From positions 124,001-188,000 of the forward strand of contig JAUYGY010000036.1 of assembly GCA_030690315.1 (NCBI GenBank): a DNA stretch of 64,000 bases, given 5' to 3'. The notes beneath the pieces were generated by a model. The model did not search any database. It saw only the letters and a list, made by a program, of their open reading frames with translations, and was not told where the DNA came from. The translations under genes were made by a program, and so were the position numbers. This stretch comes from Aequorivita sp. GTDB taxonomy: Bacteria; Bacteroidota; Bacteroidia; Flavobacteriales; Flavobacteriaceae. How positions within the stretch are numbered: the stretch's first letter is position 1; every line of letters begins with the position of its first letter. Of this stretch, positions 60,097-64,000 are shown piece after piece.

Positions 60097-61092
60097 CTAC
60101 TTTTCATAGAAATCTGAAGGAATGTTTTCATTTTTTCCATCGTGATATTTTGTGACTGAAAATCCGTCGTGGATAGAATAATACCCAGTTTCTCCTTTTT
60201 TGTTCAGGGCAATATATCCCACTTGAAAATTTTTAAAATCTGGATTCTTTTTTATAATTCTTCCAATGGCTTCCTCACAGGCCTGTTGCGGGGTCTTGCC
60301 TTGGCGCATCAATTCAACAATCAAAAAACTACCTACGGTTTTTAACACTTCTTCGCCCAAACCTGTTGCAGTTGCGCCACCGATTTCGTTGTCAATAAAA
60401 AGCCCTGAACCAATTATTGGCGAATCGCCCACGCGTCCGGCCATTTTGTATGCCAGCCCACTCGTGGTGCAACCTCCGGAAATATCGCCGTTTTTATCAA
60501 TTGCCAACATCCCGATGGTATCGTGATTTTCAATATTGATGATGGGCTTGTACTGCGAAGTTTTTTTCCATTCCTCCCAAGCTTTTTTTGAAGCGTCCGT
60601 GAGCAAATCCACTGGTTTAAATCCTTTGGAAAGAGCAAACTGCTCCGCACCTTTTCCAGCCAAAATAACGTGCGGCGTGTCTTCCATCACTTTCCGTGCA
60701 ACCGAAATGGGGTGCGTAATATTTTGAAGATAAACCACTGCGCCATAATTGCCCTTGCTGTCCATTATACACGCGTCCAGCGTGACATTTCCATCGCGAT
60801 CCGGCAATCCACCTATTCCGACGGATTGGCCTTCAGCGTTTGCTTCCTCTACCATACAGCCTTTTTCAATAGCATCGAGCGCAGAATTGCCATCCTGCAA
60901 AACCCGCCAAGCCTCGGCTGTGCTTTCCTTTACATTCCAAGTGGCGATTACCAATGGAAAATTTGCCGTTTCAATCTGAGCGGATTTTTCTTCCGAAGAA
61001 AAAATATTTTTTTTGGAAGCAAAAAGTGAAGTTCCAGCCGCAATTCCAAAGGTGGAAAGCGAAGCATTTTGAATGAATTTTCTGCGTTTCAT
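60097..61092 (-). CDS. Secreted N4-(beta-N-acetylglucosaminyl)-L-asparaginase (glycosylasparaginase)
   Basis: 331 aa. The N terminus MKRRKFIQNASLSTFGIAAG is a Tat-type signal, so export is in the folded state, fitting an autoprocessing enzyme. The Ntn nucleophile is Thr192 in NHDTIGMLAIDKNGD; SGGCTTSGLAYKMAGRVGDS and PIIGSGLFIDNEIGGATATG match AGA-type glycosylasparaginases. It cleaves the GlcNAc-Asn bond left after N-glycoprotein degradation, giving aspartate and aminoglucosamine. Immediately downstream of the GH92 gene and upstream of the sugar transporter gene. Confidence 0.9.
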   Translation of the reverse strand: MKRRKFIQNASLSTFGIAAGTSLFASKKNIFSSEEKSAQIETANFPLVIATWNVKESTAEAWRVLQDGNSALDAIEKGCMVEEANAEGQSVGIGGLPDRDGNVTLDACIMDSKGNYGAVVYLQNITHPISVARKVMEDTPHVILAGKGAEQFALSKGFKPVDLLTDASKKAWEEWKKTSQYKPIINIENHDTIGMLAIDKNGDISGGCTTSGLAYKMAGRVGDSPIIGSGLFIDNEIGGATATGLGEEVLKTVGSFLIVELMRQGKTPQQACEEAIGRIIKKNPDFKNFQVGYIALNKKGETGYYSIHDGFSVTKYHDGKNENIPSDFYEK

Positions 61093-61169
61093 AATATGGT
61101 TTCGAGTTTCAAGTTGCAGGTTGAAATTTTTATAGTAAAGTGGTCGTGGGTCTTGGTTCGTGGATCCTT

Positions 61170-63467
61170 TTAGTCGTGCTTCTTTTTAGAACTGCTCATT
61201 TCAAAAACAATCTCTTTGCTGCTTGTAACTTCATCGTGCGTTAAATAATTTCTCTCCAACTTTTTGCCGTCCACCAAAACACGCTTCACATAAACATTTT
61301 TCTCACTTTGGTTTTTCGCCACAATTTTTATGGAATTTCCATTGTCCAAATGCAAAATCGCCTCCTTAACCAACGGACTTCCCAACGCGTAATTCGGCGA
61401 ACCCGGAACAACGGGATAAAAACCCACAGCGCTGAAAATATACCAAGCGCTCATTTGTCCGGCATCGTCATTTCCGCATAGGCCGTCCTGCTTGCTGCCG
61501 TACATTTTATCCATAATTATCCGCACCCGTTGCTGCGTTTTATAATCTTTTCCGGTCCAATTGTATAAATACGGAATGTGATGGCCCGGCTCATTTCCGT
61601 GCACATAATTGCCCATAATCCCGTCGCGGGTTATATCTTCATTTTTTTCAATGTATTTATCGTCCAGTTCCATAGTGAAAAGGGAATCCAAATGTTTTGA
61701 GAAACGTTCTTTTCCACCCATCATTTTCATCATTTCATCCAAATTCTGTGGCACATAAAGCCCGTAATTCCAAGCATTGCCTTCAATGAAACCTTGTCCG
61801 TGTGTGTCCAGCGGATCAAATTCCTTTCTGAATTTTCCATCGGAAAGTTTTGGGCGCATATAACCAATTTTTGGATCGTAAACATTTTTGAAATATTCCG
61901 AACGCTCCAAATATACCTTCTCAGCTTCGGCATTGCCTACACTTTTTGCAATCTGTGCAATGCACCAATCGTCATAAGCATATTCCAAAGTCTTCGAAAC
62001 CGAGGAACTGCTTTTGTCCTCGGGCACAAACCCCATTTTTTTATACTCGCCAATGCCGTCAAAATAATCAACATTCGCTGTATTTATGGAAGCCTCCAAG
62101 GCGTGTTTTTTATCAAAATCGCCCACGTTTTTCGCCACGGCATCTGCAATCACCGACGTAGCGTGATAGCCGATCATACACCAATTCTCATTTGCATAAT
62201 GGCTCCAAATAGGCAGCATTTTATGCACACTTTGGTCGTGATGGGCGAGCATGCTTTTTATCATATCGTTGTTGCGTTTGGGCTGAATAATATTAAACAG
62301 GGGATGCAGGGCGCGATACGTGTCCCAAAGTGAAAAAATGGTGTAATTCGTAAACCCTTCGGAAGTGTGGATATTTTGGTCAAGACCTCGATATTGTCCG
62401 TCAACGTCTTCATAGATTATAGGACTGAGCATCGTGTGGTAAAGTGCGGTATAAAAAGTGATTTTATCCTCGGGCGTGATAGATTTCACTTCAATTTTTG
62501 AAAGCTCTTTGTTCCATTTTTGCTGGGTTTCGGCTTTGGTTTTTTCAAAATTCCAATGCGGGATTTCGGCTTTCAAATTTTTCATCGCACCTTCCGTACT
62601 GACTGATGAAAGAGCAAACTTTATGGAAATCTTTTCATTTTCTGCAGTGTCAAAATTGAAAAAAGCACGGATTTCCTTTCCCGCCATTTCCGGGAAATTT
62701 TCTTCTTCGTTGAATTTTCTATAAAACCCGTTGTATTTGGCTTTGTCGTATTTTTTATGACCGTAACTTTTGAAAGGTTTTGAAAATTCCATCACAAAAT
62801 AAACGATGCGTGTTCGCGCCCAGCCGTGCGTTTGCCTATAACCCGTAACGGTTGAATCATTTTCAACACGAACAAATGTCCAAACATTCTTATCATCGTG
62901 ACCGTAAACGTTGTAAACCATATCGAGAATAATGTGGGATTCCTCACTTTTTGGAAATGTGTATTGATGAAAACCCACACGGTCACTGGCGGTAAGTTCC
63001 GCCGTAATGTTGTAATCGTCCAATTTCACTTTGTAATATCCGGGCGAAGCGGTTTCATTTTTATGTGATAAAGAAGAAACAAAACCTTTTTCACCATTTT
63101 CGGTTTTCAGCGGATCCAAAACCAATTTTCCAACGGTTGGCATCACTAAAAAATCTCCCAAATCTGAATGTCCCGTTCCGCTGAAATTGGTGTGCGCAAA
63201 CCCGATAATCGTGGAATCTGCATATTGATAACCGGCACAATATTCATAAGTTTTGGTATTATAACTTCCATCAGGTTTATGCATTGTTTGTAAATTCGTC
63301 TGCGGACTCAATTGCACCATCCCAAACGGAGTTGTGGCGCCTGGAAATGTATGCCCCATTCTGTCCGTGCCAATAAATGGATTCACGAATTGGGTGAAAT
63401 CTTTGGTTTGTGCCAATGTATTTATGCAGCTGAAAATTGCTAGCGCGTAAATTATTTTTCTGAACAT
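61170..63467 (-). CDS. GH92-family alpha-mannosidase
   Basis: 765 aa. Signal peptide FRKIIYALAIFSCINTLAQ. The N-terminal beta-sandwich begins FTQFVNPFIGTDRMGHTFPG and continues ATTPFGMVQLSPQTNLQTMH, the invariant GH92 opening. The (alpha/alpha)6 domain has HGNEPGHHIPYLYNWTGKDY and GNDDAGQMSAWYIFSAVGFY, containing the calcium and catalytic acid residues. GH92 enzymes remove alpha-linked mannose exo-wise, commonly from N-glycans. Located between a probable GH20 gene and the glycosylasparaginase gene, all on the minus strand. Linkage specificity cannot be told. Confidence 0.95.
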   Translation of the reverse strand: MFRKIIYALAIFSCINTLAQTKDFTQFVNPFIGTDRMGHTFPGATTPFGMVQLSPQTNLQTMHKPDGSYNTKTYEYCAGYQYADSTIIGFAHTNFSGTGHSDLGDFLVMPTVGKLVLDPLKTENGEKGFVSSLSHKNETASPGYYKVKLDDYNITAELTASDRVGFHQYTFPKSEESHIILDMVYNVYGHDDKNVWTFVRVENDSTVTGYRQTHGWARTRIVYFVMEFSKPFKSYGHKKYDKAKYNGFYRKFNEEENFPEMAGKEIRAFFNFDTAENEKISIKFALSSVSTEGAMKNLKAEIPHWNFEKTKAETQQKWNKELSKIEVKSITPEDKITFYTALYHTMLSPIIYEDVDGQYRGLDQNIHTSEGFTNYTIFSLWDTYRALHPLFNIIQPKRNNDMIKSMLAHHDQSVHKMLPIWSHYANENWCMIGYHATSVIADAVAKNVGDFDKKHALEASINTANVDYFDGIGEYKKMGFVPEDKSSSSVSKTLEYAYDDWCIAQIAKSVGNAEAEKVYLERSEYFKNVYDPKIGYMRPKLSDGKFRKEFDPLDTHGQGFIEGNAWNYGLYVPQNLDEMMKMMGGKERFSKHLDSLFTMELDDKYIEKNEDITRDGIMGNYVHGNEPGHHIPYLYNWTGKDYKTQQRVRIIMDKMYGSKQDGLCGNDDAGQMSAWYIFSAVGFYPVVPGSPNYALGSPLVKEAILHLDNGNSIKIVAKNQSEKNVYVKRVLVDGKKLERNYLTHDEVTSSKEIVFEMSSSKKKHD

Positions 63468-63516
63468 TTTGATTATTTCAATTTAGTCGTGATTCGTGTT
63501 TCCCTTTAGTCGTGTT

Positions 63517-64000
63517 TCAATTTTCAATTTCAATTTCATCCACAAAAAGCCACGCCTTTCCACCGTAACCCAAATGTTCTTTTGGAAGTGCACCGAAGTT
63601 TTTTGCAATGATTTTTATGAATTGCACCTTTTTATTTATTTCGAATTGAATGGTTTTGATACCTGCTTCTTCCGAAGGTTTTTCGGCTTCTATTTTTTGA
63701 AGAGGCAGTTCAATAAAATCTTTTCCATTTTCCGAAACTGCACAGGAAATTTCCGTGGGATAAAATATCCAACTGCGTTGGTCCTGCATAAAATTCACTG
63801 AAACCGTTTTCACTTCTTTTGAAGAGCCCAAATTAACCGTGGCTTTTAAATCTGTATCGTGATACCCCTGCCAAGCGCCGGTTCTAAAATCGATTGCGCC
63901 GTGAACGCCGTCAATTAAGGCATCGTTGCCGCCGCCATTGTATTGGTTTGCATATTCTGTTTCAAGTTTTATGCTGAGGTTTGGGTCTATTTTATAAAAA
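63517..64000 (-). CDS. C-terminal part of a probable GH20 beta-N-acetylhexosaminidase (runs off the right edge)
   Basis: 160 codons are visible, open to the window end in the minus direction. YNGGGNDALIDGVHGAIDFR, TGAWQGYHDTDLKATVNLGS and VNFMQDQRSWIFYPTEISCA form a discoidin (F5/8 type C) domain of the kind that ends many Bacteroidota GH20 hexosaminidases. The catalytic domain lies outside the window, so the GH20 call rests on this tail and on context (GH92, glycosylasparaginase). Separated from the GH92 gene by 49 bases. Confidence 0.65.
   Translation of the reverse strand, partial: FYKIDPNLSIKLETEYANQYNGGGNDALIDGVHGAIDFRTGAWQGYHDTDLKATVNLGSSKEVKTVSVNFMQDQRSWIFYPTEISCAVSENGKDFIELPLQKIEAEKPSEEAGIKTIQFEINKKVQFIKIIAKNFGALPKEHLGYGGKAWLFVDEIEIEN

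Noticed and set aside
61794..62333. Open frame of about 180 codons opposite the GH92 gene
   Set aside because: Antisense shadow of a confidently identified gene.

Overview
The window is AT-rich chromosomal DNA from a member of the phylum Bacteroidota, most likely a marine or environmental Flavobacteriaceae. The evidence is type IX secretion (T9SS) C-terminal sorting domains, TonB-dependent receptor/FecR/ECF sigma sets, exbB-exbD-exbD clusters, DUF5777 and DUF5686 barrels, SD-poor leaders and the Bacteroidota promoter box TAnnTTTG. Almost everything is dense, intact, housekeeping-type coding sequence. I see no insertion sequence, prophage, CRISPR array or rRNA. One tRNA gene (Ser, anticodon GGA) is present.

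Layout: 1-1.7 kb holds an overlapping minus-strand trio (TonB-like membrane protein, TPR lipoprotein, start of a ClC channel). aspS follows, then a tetR-tolC-adaptor-RND efflux operon with a clear autoregulatory operator. 10.6-15.9 kb carries a prenyl diphosphate synthase and sucA-sucB. 15.9-18.8 kb holds a TPR sensor kinase, a response regulator and a small membrane protein. 18.8-21.3 kb has a retropepsin-like protease divergent from tatD, then ansA and tRNA-Ser. 21.4-24.6 kb is an exbB/exbD/exbD energising cluster ending in an outer-membrane barrel, followed by rpoN.

26.7-34.7 kb is the first accessory-looking region. An ECF sigma/FecR/TonB-dependent receptor operon is divergent from a plus-strand series: an acidic duplicated lipoprotein, an OB-fold protein, a T9SS-sorted cupredoxin, a DUF5777 barrel, a cytochrome c lipoprotein and a YceI protein. 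Together these look like a surface redox or metal system. After asnS and an MMPL/RND exporter, 38.8-40.5 kb is a small island with three tiny membrane-protein genes (two of them too short for usual ORF calling), a GC-rich structured noncoding stretch and a ParE/RelE-type toxin-antitoxin pair. A DUF5686-like barrel and the translation genes frr-pyrH-tsf-rpsB and rplM-rpsI follow.

46.7-49.9 kb has two tandem T9SS-secreted seven-repeat proteins, probably beta-propellers. polA is next. 53.9-58.5 kb encodes a complete cyanophycin cycle (synthetase cphA, cyanophycinase cphB, isoaspartyl peptidase iaaA). The right end, 58.6-64 kb, is a glycan locus: a FucP-like sugar transporter, a secreted glycosylasparaginase, a GH92 alpha-mannosidase and the C-terminal end of a probable GH20 hexosaminidase. 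This is the enzyme set expected for dismantling N-linked glycans, sitting beside a nitrogen-storage locus. Intergenic spaces carry several repeat families, notably heptad CTGnnAA-type repeats next to the 3' ends of minus-strand genes. No stretch longer than 300 bases lacks a gene or a described element.
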